From contig OY253650.1 in the NCBI GenBank assembly GCA_958009055.1, positions 1,178,001 through 1,242,000 of the forward strand: 64,000 bases of DNA, written 5' to 3'. The position numbers and the translations under genes are program-made. Of this stretch, positions 63,538 through 64,000 are shown one piece after another. Within the stretch, counting starts at the first letter, position 1; each line of letters opens with the position of its first letter. This DNA is from Choricystis sp. odSpoLacu1. Taxonomy: Eukaryota > Chlorophyta > Trebouxiophyceae. Under the pieces are notes generated by a model, which did no database searches, was not told the DNA's origin, and saw nothing but the letters and a program-made list of their open reading frames with translations.

Positions 63538-64000
63538 ATGCCGCCCAAAAGAACGCGCAAGCGCCCACGCCCCCCCCCCCTCCACCCCCCCCCGCTCCAC
63601 GACCGCCACGCCCGCCGGCACCCCCTCCACCGCGCCGAGGCCCACCGCCCTGGACAGGCTGCGCGCCCATGCAGCGGGGTGGCTGGAAGCTGACGACAGC
63701 GACGGCAGTCATGGCGGCAGTGATGAAGAAGAGGGTGTGTCGGACGTGCCTTCCTCCGAGCAGAGCGACTCCCCCTTCATCGTGAGCGATGGTGATGATG
63801 TGGACGACTCACAACCGTCTGGATCGGCGCTACCATCATCATCCTCGCCACCCGCGCGCGCGTTCTTTGCGGCGGTGGCAGACTCGCAGCCGTCGCCGCG
63901 GGTGGGTCGCGGTGCCACCACCACAATGGATGAGACCGACGCCCACGCCGCCTACGTGGCGGCTGCGATCGCGGCCACTATCGACCCGGGGCACCGGCCC
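63538..64000 (+). CDS. N-terminus of an acidic, nuclear-looking protein (cut by window end)
   Basis: ATG 63538 gives MPPKRTRKRPRP, a basic nuclear-localisation-like start, then enters C-runs of 11 (63570-63580) and 9 (63585-63593). After these the best frame is one base later and runs open to the window edge: TALDRLRAHAAGWLEADDSD, GGSDEEEGVSDVPSSEQS, FIVSDGDDVDDSQPSGS, and finally TTTMDETDAHAAYVAAAIAA. Acidic Ser/Asp stretches of this kind are common in chromatin and transcription proteins. No family recognised; the frame change at the C-runs is the same defect seen in other genes here. Confidence 0.6.

Overview
The window is nuclear DNA from a GC-rich, compact eukaryotic genome, most probably a small green (chlorophyte or prasinophyte-like) alga. 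Genes are broken by short GT-AG introns, often with GTGAGT-type donors and pyrimidine/CACACAG acceptors. Nucleus-encoded plastid-type proteins are present: a starch synthase of family GT5, SecA2 and a Der/EngA double GTPase. FAE1-type 3-ketoacyl-CoA synthases and an intron-bearing tRNA-Trp are also present. Species assignment is inference; no rRNA or organelle marker is present.

Layout. 0-6.4 kb: the 3' end of TOM40, UBC7/UBE2G2-type E2, a starch synthase split by a long Ala/Pro-rich insert, and a small UIM protein. 7-14 kb: a secreted Cys-rich Stig1-like protein, an unassigned protein, WEE1 kinase, and an LYR-motif protein only 19 bp upstream of the next gene. 14-21 kb: Der GTPase, Alr4036-type FMN protein, tRNA-Trp, a decayed F-box gene, RBX1, and a SnoaL-domain membrane protein with an in-frame stop. 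21-30 kb: an ICMT-like methyltransferase, an ankyrin-DHHC palmitoyltransferase, a SET/Rubisco-LSMT-type methyltransferase, and a nuclear helical-repeat/coiled-coil protein.

30.9-56.8 kb is unusually rich in lipid genes: three 3-ketoacyl-CoA synthases, an ELO elongase, a fatty acyl-CoA reductase, an ABCG half transporter, an FSP1/AIFM2-like oxidoreductase, a FAAH-type amidase and two divergent oxysterol-binding proteins. Together they could elongate fatty acids, reduce them to fatty alcohols, move them between membranes or outward, and hydrolyse acyl amides. This is the most interesting arrangement in the window, although genes point in both directions and no shared regulation can be seen. 57-64 kb holds a small hypothetical protein, SecA2, a GUCD1-like protein and the start of an acidic protein cut by the window end.

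Many otherwise well-conserved genes have reading-frame breaks. These fall mostly in C/G homopolymers (starch synthase, WEE1, SecA2, last gene) or in GC dinucleotide tracts (DHHC, SET, coiled-coil gene). The simplest reading is base-count error or length polymorphism in these tracts, so exact protein lengths for those genes are provisional. Exon limits were chosen by eye from splice consensus, phase agreement and family similarity.
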